Shown: positions 53,709 to 62,288 of the stretch, one piece after another
How the letters are laid out: the number at the start of each line of letters is the position of its first letter
Numbering within the stretch: the stretch's first letter is position 1
Source of the DNA: Natronosalvus halobius
GTDB lineage: Archaea > Halobacteriota > Halobacteria > Halobacteriales > Natrialbaceae
NCBI RefSeq assembly: GCF_024138145.1
Contig: NZ_CP099998.1
Span: 229,862 to 293,861, forward strand
Direction: 5' to 3'
DNA: 64,000 nucleotides
The notes under the pieces: generated by a model
Seen by the model: the letters and a program-made list of their open reading frames with translations, nothing else
What the model was told of the DNA's origin: nothing
The model's database searches: none
Made by a program: the position numbers and the translations under genes

Positions 53709-55268
53709 ATGGGAAACCACCTCGTGCATCACGAGCTGGAACGACAGGCATACTGGCGGGGCGACGAGACTGGACTCGTCTTCGAGGGAGATGAGTATAC
53801 CTTCAGGGAGTTCAATGCCCGCGTCAACCAGACAGTGAAGGCGCTCCGTGATATCGAGGTCGATGTGGGCGACCGCATAGTGGTTCACGGACACAACCAC
53901 GGTGACCTTCACACGCTGTTTTTCGCCTGCTCGAAGCTTGGCGCGGTCTACTCGACGATTAGTACGTTTCAGTCCCGGTCGAACGTCGAGCACATCTGCG
54001 AAACGCTGGATCCGGCAGCAGTCTTCTACACGGCCGACGAGGACATCCTATCGGACACGTTCCCAGACGTTCGTGCGGCTGCACCCGACGCCGAGTTCGT
54101 CTCGCTGGACGACTCAGCGACAATCGACGATCCGACGCTCGACGAACTCGTCGCGGCGTACGACGGAAGCCGACCAGCGGGGAGCAACGATCACGACGCC
54201 GAGGACCTCCACAACATCTTCTGGACCTCAGGAACGACCGGACGGCCCAAAGGCGTTCTGCGGGACCACAAGGCCACGCTCCACTTCAACGACAACTTGC
54301 ACGACGTGTTCCCGTTCGGGCCAGAGAACGTTCGGCTCACAACCAACGACATGATGTTTGCCGCGCCGTACCTCCAGTATGGGCTCCCGACGGTCGCTAG
54401 TGGGACAACAAACGTCGTGCTCAGGACGTTCGACCCTGATCGTGTCTACGAGCTGTACAAAAAGTACAACGTCACCGTGATGATGCTGGTATTCACGCAG
54501 GGGACGGTCCTCCTTGATTACCTCGAAGAGCGCGACCGAGAGATTTCACTGCGCGCTGTCCACGGCGTCGTTCCGACGGCCAAGCGGGCACGCGAACTAG
54601 CGAAGCTCACCGACGAACTCTACCAGATCTTCGCGACCACGGAGTCAGGTCTCGTGCTGGTCAACCGGCTCACGGAACCGTACAACGATCCACCCGTGCT
54701 CGGCCGTCCAGGGCGGAGCACGGACGCCAGACTGCTTCCGCCGGGTGAAACGGAGATTCCCAACACACCGCCAAAACCCGGTGACATCGGGGAACTCATC
54801 ACGCGTGGTGACGCGCTTATGACGCGGTACTTGTCCGACGAAAAGCAACACGAGTACGTCACGGACGGGTGGTTCCATACGGGCGACGGCATGCGGGTGA
54901 CGGAGTCGGGCGATCTCGTCTTCGAGGGGCGTATCGACGACCGCATTCGGAGCGGGGGCATCAACATCTACCCGGCTGAGGTTGAGGCGGTCCTGCTCAA
55001 ACATCCCAACGTGGTCGAAGCCGTAGTTGTCGGTGTCGACGACGACACCTGGGGCCAGCGAGTTTGCGCCCTTGTCGTCACGCAGCAGGCCGTCGAAGAA
55101 ACCGACAGGCTCGAAGCCGAACTCGACGATCGGTGTCAGGACAGCGAGGATCTGACAAGCGAGATGCGACCGAAATCGTACGCCTTCACTGACTCGACGG
55201 CCGACGTGCCGACCGGCGCAGTGAACAAGATCGATCGCAAGGCTGTCAGCCGTCGGTTTTTCGAGTAG
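53709..55268 (+). CDS. AMP-forming acyl-CoA synthetase
   Basis: A 519-residue ANL-family ligase: IFWTSGTTGRPKGVLRDHKA (P-loop), QIFATTESGLVL (adenylation motif), GWFHTGDGMRVTESGDLVFEG, GRIDDRIRSGGINIYPAEVE and a C-terminal GAVNKIDRKAV with the catalytic lysine. It is a second activation enzyme in the island, distinct in sequence from the one at 25645. A AAAGATAAG box lies about 28 bases before ATG 53709. It precedes the third thiolase/DUF35 pair. Confidence 0.9.
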   Translation: MGNHLVHHELERQAYWRGDETGLVFEGDEYTFREFNARVNQTVKALRDIEVDVGDRIVVHGHNHGDLHTLFFACSKLGAVYSTISTFQSRSNVEHICETLDPAAVFYTADEDILSDTFPDVRAAAPDAEFVSLDDSATIDDPTLDELVAAYDGSRPAGSNDHDAEDLHNIFWTSGTTGRPKGVLRDHKATLHFNDNLHDVFPFGPENVRLTTNDMMFAAPYLQYGLPTVASGTTNVVLRTFDPDRVYELYKKYNVTVMMLVFTQGTVLLDYLEERDREISLRAVHGVVPTAKRARELAKLTDELYQIFATTESGLVLVNRLTEPYNDPPVLGRPGRSTDARLLPPGETEIPNTPPKPGDIGELITRGDALMTRYLSDEKQHEYVTDGWFHTGDGMRVTESGDLVFEGRIDDRIRSGGINIYPAEVEAVLLKHPNVVEAVVVGVDDDTWGQRVCALVVTQQAVEETDRLEAELDDRCQDSEDLTSEMRPKSYAFTDSTADVPTGAVNKIDRKAVSRRFFE

Positions 55269-55397
55269 GCACGACTCATGTTCGCTGTTTTGGGCGGGCA
55301 GATCGGCTTCCACCTCGGTGTGGCGTCACGTCCTGGACGTCGTCCAACTCGTTTGCCGGACCCGAATCCTTTTCTCGTCAGGTATCACACCACGTCC

Positions 55398-56609
55398 ATG
55401 GGAATTGCTGACAATCCAGTGGTCATCGGCTGGGGCGAATCTTACGCCGATGATGACGAGTTGAAGGCGCCGCTCCAGCTCGCCGGTGAGGCGATACGGA
55501 ACGCACTCGATCGCGCTGGCATCGAGAAGGACGAAATCGAGGGGCTACTAACCGGCTGGCCACCGCTAGCCGACCAGCGACCGCGGTATAATAACGTCCT
55601 GTCGAGTCACTTCAACCTGACACCAACGTTCTCAACGACGGTAACGTTCCACAGCGCGGGCGTCATCTCCATGTTCAAGTACGCGGCGCTAGCGGTTGAG
55701 ACTGGAGTCGCTGACCCTGTACTGTGCGTCCAGAGCGACGCAGCCGCGTCGTTCGATGACCCACAGGGCGGGATGGCCGGGACGGACGTCGACCCCGTTT
55801 TCGAGCATCCCTACGGGTTGGTGTATCCCGGAGCGATGGGGCTCATCGCCCGCCGTCAGATGGCCGAATTCGGAACGACGCGCGAGCAATTCGCCCGCGT
55901 CGCGGTCAGCGCCCGCGAGTGGGGCGTCGATCACCCACACGCGACACTCGGAGACAAGGGACTCTTGACGGTCGAAGAGGTCCTGGATGCCCCACCGGTA
56001 GCCGAGCCGCTAGGGCTGTACGACTGCGTCCCCTGGGGACCAGCCGGCACTGGCGGCGCCTTCATTGTCACGAGCGCAGAGAACGCCGACAGCTACGACG
56101 GAGACGCCGTCGAGATACTTGGCACCGGCGAGTGTTCGACCCACGAGTACGTCTCGGCCCGCCCCTCGCTTCGGTCCGGGGCGATCACCGAGTCTAATCG
56201 ACTGACTCACACTGGTGCGCGGAAGTCGAGCCGACTCGCTTACGAAGCCGCCAACCTCGGCCCGGACGACGTGGACGTTGCCGAAGTCACGTACATGTTC
56301 TCGAACGTCGCCTTGTTGTTGCTGGCCGATCTGGGCTTCTGTGACGTGGACGAGGCCGGTGAGTTCGTGGCGAACGGTGGGATCGCCCGTGAAGGGGGAG
56401 AGATTGCGTTCAATACCCACGGCGGCGACCTGACGTTCGGGCAACCGGGCGTGAGCATGTGGATGAACACCGCGATCGAGTGTATCCGCCAGCTAACCGG
56501 CGAGACCCTCGGTGCGACTGTCCCCGACGTAGAGGTCGGCCTCGTTCACGGAATGGGGAGTACATGCGCATGTCACAGCACGGCCCTGCTGGGCCGAGGA
56601 GGGCGGTGA
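55398..56609 (+). CDS. Thiolase-fold protein of the lipid-transfer/aldolase type (pair 3)
   Basis: A 403-residue thiolase-superfamily protein, closest to the one at 46413. Shared features are FHSAGVISMFKYAALAV in place of the nucleophile cysteine region, IAFNTHGGDLTFGQPGVSM (GQP for GHP) and VGLVHGMGSTCACHSTALLG near the end. The Cys-to-His-like change at the first site argues against classical thiolase activity. The start at 55398 gives the usual N-terminus; the frame extends back to 55278 without conserved content. Its DUF35 partner begins two bases after the stop. Confidence 0.85.
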   Translation: MGIADNPVVIGWGESYADDDELKAPLQLAGEAIRNALDRAGIEKDEIEGLLTGWPPLADQRPRYNNVLSSHFNLTPTFSTTVTFHSAGVISMFKYAALAVETGVADPVLCVQSDAAASFDDPQGGMAGTDVDPVFEHPYGLVYPGAMGLIARRQMAEFGTTREQFARVAVSAREWGVDHPHATLGDKGLLTVEEVLDAPPVAEPLGLYDCVPWGPAGTGGAFIVTSAENADSYDGDAVEILGTGECSTHEYVSARPSLRSGAITESNRLTHTGARKSSRLAYEAANLGPDDVDVAEVTYMFSNVALLLLADLGFCDVDEAGEFVANGGIAREGGEIAFNTHGGDLTFGQPGVSMWMNTAIECIRQLTGETLGATVPDVEVGLVHGMGSTCACHSTALLGRGGR

Positions 56610-56611
56610 CA

Positions 56612-57007
56612 ATGTCCGCGAGCGACCCGCTCCACTGGCCAATCGTCTCCGAGTACCTCGAACACGCGGCGGATGGACGGTTGGTCTTTCCAGTGTGTGC
56701 GGACTGCGGCGAATCGCACTTCCCGCCGCGAGTGGCCTGTCCGCACTGCCTGTCCGCCGATGTCGACCTGCGGGAGTCGGCGGGAACAGGAATCGTTTAC
56801 TCCTACACCGTCGTCCACGTGGACTACCACCCGACGTGGGGAGAACGGACGCCATACTGCAACGCGCTAGTTGAGTTAGACGACGGGCCGATCGTGTTTG
56901 GAAACGTCGTCGACTGCGACCCCGACCAGGTTTCGGTCGGCGCGCCCGTGACGGTTGATTTCACGGACGTTGTGGGAACGACGCTTCCGGTGTTCGTGCT
57001 CGGCTGA
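56612..57007 (+). CDS. DUF35 zinc-ribbon/OB-fold protein (pair 3)
   Basis: A 131-residue DUF35 protein with zinc ribbon CADCGESHFPPRVACPHC and an OB half with IVYSYTVVHVDYHPTWGERTPYCNALVEL. It resembles the pair 1 partner more than the pair 2 partner. The start at 56612 is set by the domain; the open frame extends back inside the thiolase gene. It converges with the LLM gene across 18 bases. Confidence 0.87.
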   Translation: MSASDPLHWPIVSEYLEHAADGRLVFPVCADCGESHFPPRVACPHCLSADVDLRESAGTGIVYSYTVVHVDYHPTWGERTPYCNALVELDDGPIVFGNVVDCDPDQVSVGAPVTVDFTDVVGTTLPVFVLG

Positions 57008-57025
57008 GGTGACCGGTCCGGGCGG

Positions 57026-58021
57026 TCAATACGACCCCAGTTCAGCGATGGTCGTCTCGATGGTTTCTCTCGGGGCCTTAGGCGGGTAGACGATCGGAAC
57101 GTCCGCGCCCAGTTCGCGGTACTCGCGCAGTTTCTCCCTGCCCTCCTCAGGCGTGCCGCCGATGGCGATCTCGTCGAGCAACTCGTCGCTCACGCGATGG
57201 GCGGCCTCCTCGCGATCGCCGGCCGACCAGGCCTCGCGGACGGCTTCAACGTCTTCCGCGAAGCCGAACTCGCGGAACACCTTCGCGTAGTAGTCCATCG
57301 CCCCGAGGTAGAAACTGAGCAAGCCACGGACGTGGTCGCGGGCGCGTTCGCCGTCTTCGTCGACACAAGCGACGACGTACGGGGCGATAGTAACATCCTG
57401 GGGATCACGGCCGGCGTTCTCGGCGCTCTCTCGAATCTCCCCGACGAACTCCTCGAATTTCCCGCGCGGGACGTGGACAGGAAGCCACCCATCAGCGAAT
57501 TCGCCGGTGAGCTTACGGTTAGTTGGCCCGAGCGCAGCGTTGTATATCGGAACGTGGTCCCTGATCGTTTCGTAGGAGCGTGGGTAATTTTCGAGAGTGA
57601 AGATGTCGCCGTCATAGTCGACGCGCTGGTTAGCCATCGCCTCGTTTACAATCTCGATAGTTTCGCGAACGCGCCGGAGAGGACGGGCGTACTCGATCCC
57701 GTGCCACTGCTCGATAGTCACCTTACTGCTCGCGGCTAGGCCGAGCAGCGTTCGGCCGTCTGAGAGTTGATCGAGCGTGGCAACGCTCATTGCCAGCAGC
57801 GCAGGCGTTCTGGAGTAAACGTTCACGATCCCCGTTCCGAGGCCGATTTCGTCGGTTTCGCTGGCGATCTGGCCAAGAATAATGAAACCGTTCGGCCCCT
57901 GGAGTTCGGCCACCCAGACGGAGTGGTAGTCGTAATCTTCGGCGTGTTTTGCGAACTCGACGATCTCGCTCACGTCGTACCCATACGTCTCGTCGGGAAG
58001 CCTGACACCGATCTTGTTCAT
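57026..58021 (-). CDS. Luciferase-like flavin/F420-dependent oxidoreductase
   Basis: A 331-residue LLM-class TIM-barrel enzyme: NKIGVRLPDETYGYD, AEDYDYHSVWVAELQGPNGF, LGTGIVNVYSRTPALLAMSVATLDQLS, RTLLGLAASSKVTIEQWHG, and GEFADGWLPVHVPRG. It is a paralogue of 44982-45998. Use of F420 is typical for archaeal members but not proven by a motif here. A TTTAACTG box (minus strand) lies about 28 bases before the ATG. It points toward the third thiolase/DUF35 pair. Confidence 0.88.
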   Translation of the reverse strand: MNKIGVRLPDETYGYDVSEIVEFAKHAEDYDYHSVWVAELQGPNGFIILGQIASETDEIGLGTGIVNVYSRTPALLAMSVATLDQLSDGRTLLGLAASSKVTIEQWHGIEYARPLRRVRETIEIVNEAMANQRVDYDGDIFTLENYPRSYETIRDHVPIYNAALGPTNRKLTGEFADGWLPVHVPRGKFEEFVGEIRESAENAGRDPQDVTIAPYVVACVDEDGERARDHVRGLLSFYLGAMDYYAKVFREFGFAEDVEAVREAWSAGDREEAAHRVSDELLDEIAIGGTPEEGREKLREYRELGADVPIVYPPKAPRETIETTIAELGSY

Positions 58022-58087
58022 CGGCTATAGTACACTGACGACCCAGTTAAACATTCGGACAGGTCCACACGCGATTCCCGGGGCAGT

Positions 58088-59818
58088 TCATTCTGGCCGA
58101 AGATTGACGACTTCGTTTGCGATCACATCGACGTAGCCGCCGGTCGCGAGTTTGAACCATGGCATCCCGACGGCCGAGAGCGTCCCGAGCGCCAGCAGGG
58201 GTTGGGAGGCGGTCATTCCCCGCGCGGAGAGCGCACCTCTAACCGCCTCGGCGAGATCGCGTGTTCGCTCGACAGCGTCCTCAGAACAGACGCCAGCGAT
58301 CGGCGTCGGGAGTTCCGCGACCGGCTCACCGTCCTCGACGACGACCCAGCCGCCGCCGAGTTCCGCCACCCGGCGCGCGGCAGCGGTCATTTCGGCGGCG
58401 GTCGTGCCTACCGTCAGGACGCCGGGAGAACCCCAGGTATCGCTCGTCGCGACCGCGCCCGTTTGAAGCATCAACCCAGTGACGAACCCAGTAAATCCGC
58501 CGTCTCGCCGGGTGGCGCTGCCAGGGAGCAGCGCCGCCTTGAGCAGGTCATGATCGGGTGCAGCGCGGTACTCTCCGTCGATGATTGGCGGTTCGACGCG
58601 CGTCTCAGACGAGAGCAGGCCCTCCTCGTAGTCGATAGCCGCGACCGCACCACCACCCGCCGCATCCACGCGAAAGCGGTCTTCGGTTACGTCGACGGTG
58701 ACACTATTTCGAACGCGTTCCGGATAGTCGAACGGCCGATCTGTACAGCGTACCTCGCCGTCCTGGACGACGACCGACCCGGAACTGATGACCGTTCGGA
58801 CGTCGACGGTTTGTTCGTCGCCGAGCACGACGATATCAGCGACCGAGCCCGGTGTGAGCGATCCGCGATCGGTCAGTCCGAAGTGGCGGGCGGCGTTCAA
58901 CGTGACCATTCTGAACGCGCGCGTCGGTTCGATGCCGGCCTCGACGGCGCGACGAACAACCGCATCCATGTATCCGTCCTCGACAAGCTCTCGAGGCCAC
59001 ATACCATCGCTGCAGAGGCACAACTCCCCCGCCGGAACGCCCTCTGTGCCAGCTGCGAACGCATCGATGTCGTCGCGTATCGAACCGTAGCGGCCGATTG
59101 GGACGACGCCGCGGCGGAGGCGTTCGCCGACATCTTCCGCCTTCAGGATTTCGTGATCATTGTCGATTTCGGTGGCGAACGCCGTCAGTTTTTCGTCGTT
59201 GCACCCGGCCCCGTGGCCGCAGATTACGCCGCCGTGATTGCGGACGGCCTCGAATAGAGTAGTGAGCGGCGTCTCATCGCTCCTCTCTATCGCGTAGTTC
59301 CAGAACACTTCTCCTGCGCCGACGATGCGGTCATCTGACGCTAGGTCAGCGATGTCGTCGAGATCAATGTCGGACAGTCGTCGACCCGCAACGTCCCGGT
59401 AGAAGGGGCCTGCCGGTAGAGTTCCAAACACAGTCACGGGGAGATCAGCGGTTGCGTCGAGTAGCAGTTCAATTCCCGCACGGCCGAACCGCATGGCGAA
59501 TCGATCAGTTTCGGTCACGACGGTCGTCGTACCGCCGGCTAGCGCGTGTCGGAACGCGCGTTCGAATGCCTGAAACGTATCGAGATGGGTATGAACATCG
59601 ATGAACCCGGGGAGAACGTGGCAGTCCGCGACGTCCAGTACGTTGGTGTCGGGACCGATTGAGGCCGACGAATCGAGCGTTAAGCTGGCAATCCGACCAT
59701 CGGCGACCAACAGGTCCCCGCGTTCGTAGGTCTCCGTGACGGGGTCGAAAACTCGACCACCCCGTAGGACGAGGTCGGCCGGTTGATCACCCCTCGCTAC
59801 TGCCCGTAATTCGCTCAT
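58088..59818 (-). CDS. Adenine deaminase-like amidohydrolase with altered active site
   Basis: A 576-residue composite-barrel amidohydrolase. The N-terminal metal motif DVHTHLD (His76, His78) follows VLPGFI, as in adenine deaminase, and the C-terminal half matches that family's adenine-deaminase C domain (GFTGFVTGLMLQTGA, GGGWVVVEDGE). The family's DPHE motif is VTETD here (101-105), and its later His and Asp regions read CGHGAGCND and CLCSDGMWP. A deaminase for adenine is therefore doubtful; an amide or imide hydrolase is possible. ATG 59818 is chosen by domain. Divergent from the IclR gene. Confidence 0.78.
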   Translation of the reverse strand: MSELRAVARGDQPADLVLRGGRVFDPVTETYERGDLLVADGRIASLTLDSSASIGPDTNVLDVADCHVLPGFIDVHTHLDTFQAFERAFRHALAGGTTTVVTETDRFAMRFGRAGIELLLDATADLPVTVFGTLPAGPFYRDVAGRRLSDIDLDDIADLASDDRIVGAGEVFWNYAIERSDETPLTTLFEAVRNHGGVICGHGAGCNDEKLTAFATEIDNDHEILKAEDVGERLRRGVVPIGRYGSIRDDIDAFAAGTEGVPAGELCLCSDGMWPRELVEDGYMDAVVRRAVEAGIEPTRAFRMVTLNAARHFGLTDRGSLTPGSVADIVVLGDEQTVDVRTVISSGSVVVQDGEVRCTDRPFDYPERVRNSVTVDVTEDRFRVDAAGGGAVAAIDYEEGLLSSETRVEPPIIDGEYRAAPDHDLLKAALLPGSATRRDGGFTGFVTGLMLQTGAVATSDTWGSPGVLTVGTTAAEMTAAARRVAELGGGWVVVEDGEPVAELPTPIAGVCSEDAVERTRDLAEAVRGALSARGMTASQPLLALGTLSAVGMPWFKLATGGYVDVIANEVVNLRPE

Positions 59819-59970
59819 CGTAGGTTGGTCACGGTCTGACGACTTAATGATTCGTAACCTGTCCCGTCGGAGGTCGCGTCCGACCCCACGCCCACACAGC
59901 GCGACCGCGGGCCGACGACCGATTGTGGCAACATGTTCCGTATGATCGAATACTATTTGTTTCCGCCCGG

Positions 59971-59986
59971 CATAAGGTACCGTATG
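59971..59986. promoter_or_regulatory. Candidate IclR-type operator
   Basis: CATAAGGTACCGTATG is a near-perfect 16-bp palindrome (CATAnGGTACCnTATG) that includes the start codon of the IclR gene. It lies downstream of the TACTATTTG box at 59951-59959. Bound protein here would block the gene's own transcription. Confidence 0.4.
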
Positions 59987-60760
59987 GCACGAACAGACGA
60001 GAGAGGGGGCAAGGACAAGGTCAAGACCGCACGAACGATCTTCACTATCGTCGAATTTATCAAGGACAACGAAGGCTCGACGATCACGGTTATCGCCAAC
60101 GAGTTGGGCTTCGCGAAGAGCACCGTGCACCGCCACATCACGACACTATTGGATCTCGGATACATCGTGGAAACCCCCACAGGATACGAGATCGGGCTTC
60201 AGTTTCTGGATCTGGGTCAACGTGCCAGAACGCGCCATCCGGGGTACAAACTCGCACAGGACAAAGTGGAGGAACTCGCCAACCAAACGGGCGAACGGGC
60301 CCAGTTTCTCGTTGAGGAACATGGCGAAGCGGTGTACATCCACCGGTCGTTCGGCGACCGAGCGGTCCGCACAGACCCTGGAATTGGCAGTCGGATTCCG
60401 CTCCACGCGACCGCCGCGGGGAAGGCTATACTGGCCCAGATGGACGACGATCGCCGAGCAGCCATTCTCGACCAGACGGAGTTCGATCCAATCACTGACT
60501 CGACCATCACCGACCGTCAAACCCTCCTCGACGAACTCGAAACCATCTCCCGGCGCGGATACAGCTTTAACAGGGAGGAGAACCTCGGCGGTCTCCACGC
60601 CGTCGGCGCCGCCGTCTGCGGCCCTAACGACGAAGTGATCGGTGCGCTCAGCATCTCCGGCCCATCGCACAGGCTCAAAGGCCAGTGGTTCGACGAGGAG
60701 TTACCCAATCTCCTTCTCGGAACGGCCAACGAACTCGAACTCAACATCGCTTACTCATGA
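59984..60760 (+). CDS. IclR-family transcriptional regulator
   Basis: A 258-residue regulator. The N-terminal winged helix has ARTIFTIVEFIKDNEGSTITVIANELGFAKSTVHRHITTLLDLGYI. The C-terminal effector domain has RSFGDRAVRTDPGIGSRIPLHATAAGKAILAQ, RRGYSFNREENLGGLHAVGAAV and a final VIGALSISGPSHRL. IclR proteins of this type sense a pathway acid or its CoA ester. Location at the right edge of the catabolic island and divergent to the amidohydrolase makes it the likely local regulator. ATG 59984 sits about 30 nt after a TATA box. Confidence 0.92.
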   Translation: MARTDERGGKDKVKTARTIFTIVEFIKDNEGSTITVIANELGFAKSTVHRHITTLLDLGYIVETPTGYEIGLQFLDLGQRARTRHPGYKLAQDKVEELANQTGERAQFLVEEHGEAVYIHRSFGDRAVRTDPGIGSRIPLHATAAGKAILAQMDDDRRAAILDQTEFDPITDSTITDRQTLLDELETISRRGYSFNREENLGGLHAVGAAVCGPNDEVIGALSISGPSHRLKGQWFDEELPNLLLGTANELELNIAYS

Positions 60761-61000
60761 GGTAGATGTTCCTCGATGCGGAATCACAGCAACGTTGCGC
60801 GTCTAGCGTATTTCCGAGACGACACTAGCAGGAATCGATGACGGATTCGCGACGGCCCTTCCAGTGGCTCAAATTCTTCTCGTTCATACCCTCTCCGCCG
60901 TGATCGCCGATTTTTAACGCAGAAGCCATCGGTTCAAACGACACCAGGAACGACCTACTTCGCGCGCTGGCCTTCGGTATTCCAGCGTTACAAAAGCATA

Positions 61001-61020
61001 ATAACACCATGTGGTGTTAT
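61001..61020. promoter_or_regulatory. 20-bp inverted repeat
   Basis: ATAACACCA-TG-TGGTGTTAT has perfect 9-bp arms with a 2-base centre. This is a typical operator geometry, but no gene with a convincing start lies directly beside it. It could equally be a recombination or partition site. Confidence 0.4.
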
Positions 61021-61782
61021 CATTGGTTGCGGTGACGCAGTCAGGTGTGACCGCTGATTCCTCTCGACGTTCTTTCTCGTCGATAACACGTTCTATCGTT
61101 CGAATACGCGGAACGAAAATCAGTCCGTTCCACGGCGGTTCTTCCGCTCATCTGCCAAGCTCCGATGCGATTGCGACGCCACTACTGATGATTGTCCGTT
61201 CTGTCTGCGGCTTCATATCAAATCTTGCCCTTTCCTCGATAACAAGATCTATTACATCCATACTATTGTAATATTGTTGGTTGCTACGGAACGTTCGGAC
61301 CCAGTCAAACGGTGCGCGAAAAAATTGGCTTTACTGGTCGATCCGTATCGCTCCGCCGTGAAAATCGCGTCGAAACGAAGGGAAATTGTTCGAATACACG
61401 GAATCGTTATCAGAGCGTCGTCTCCCCCGCATCATCAAACCACACGGAAGACTCGGTTCCAGCCAGTTTGATCTCGTGTTGAACGCTAAATTACGCTACT
61501 CCGGACCGCCCCCCTCGATAGTGCGTTCGATGTTTCGTACTGCAGATCTCATGCAAGTACATTGAACTGACCGACCCCACGTTCTCGACCACAATGCGTT
61601 ATCGTAGCGATGGTATAACCAAAGCACTAATTTAGTGATACGACGGTAGTGAGACGGCCGACCATCGATTGACAAATTCTTATTTCACCCCTACAGCTTT
61701 TTCTCTCGGATCGGAAGCAGCGGTTTGATATTTTCTGCTCACAATTGTGTGCGAAGGATCTCCCAATCATATTCTTATTCGA

Positions 61783-61925
61783 CAGCGACAGTCGTCAACC
61801 CGCCGAGATTCTGCACCAGTGCTTGTTAACCGATCTGTGTATCATGTGGGTGTTTCATCGAACCGTGTATTGTAGATTGGACTGGTCTCACAATGAGCAC
61901 CGACGTTCTCACCACTTCAAACGTA
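61783..61925 (-). pseudogene. Decayed piece of an IS5-type transposase
   Basis: The stretch is readily aligned by eye with positions 1-150: for example AACCGATCTGTGTATCATG beside AACCAACCTGTGTATCGTG, and GTTTCATCGAACCGTGTAT beside GTTTCATCGAACAGTGTAT. The matching part of the minus-strand frame is interrupted. Homology fades out right of about 61925. Confidence 0.6.
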
Positions 61926-62288
61926 ATTGACGCCGGAGATCACGTCGAGTAACGTCTGGTCGACGTGTCCGTAGAGCTCCTCACGCTTTCGAACACCAGG
62001 CTATGGGGGATACACAGTCGGTAGCTCGATCAGACCTGAAAGGACCGGGGGATTGAATATAGCATTATATGATTTATCCGTTCGGCGTGTGAATTCAGCG
62101 AGAACGGCGTGGGTTTAGCAGACTCTACCAGTCAGCCGAACCCACAAATTAATAAGGAATTCAACTAAATCGTTGATTAACCCGAATATGCCACTCTCAG
62201 AACCACCATACAGTTGCGCGAGCGGGTTTCCAACAAAATTCCGCTTCACTCGAGATACGAACAGACAAACCCCTTCGAAAACGATCCA

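Larger units (their letters stand above)
60761..62288. other. Gene-poor stretch between the regulator and the integrase
   Basis: About 1.5 kb, AT-rich in parts, with no gene I can defend. It holds a 20-bp inverted repeat (61001-61020), a 37-codon minus-strand frame at 61148-61261 (begins MDVIDLVIEERARF, no family recognised), a decayed transposase piece near 61.8 kb, and the leader of the recombinase gene. Confidence 0.5.

Noticed and set aside
58202..59257. 351-codon plus-strand frame opposite the amidohydrolase gene
   Set aside because: Antisense shadow rich in Arg and Asp; the minus strand carries the amidohydrolase motifs.
60825..61010. 61-codon minus-strand frame ending ESVIDSC
   Set aside because: Low similarity to anything I recognise, and composition not acidic; no promoter-like box with correct spacing.
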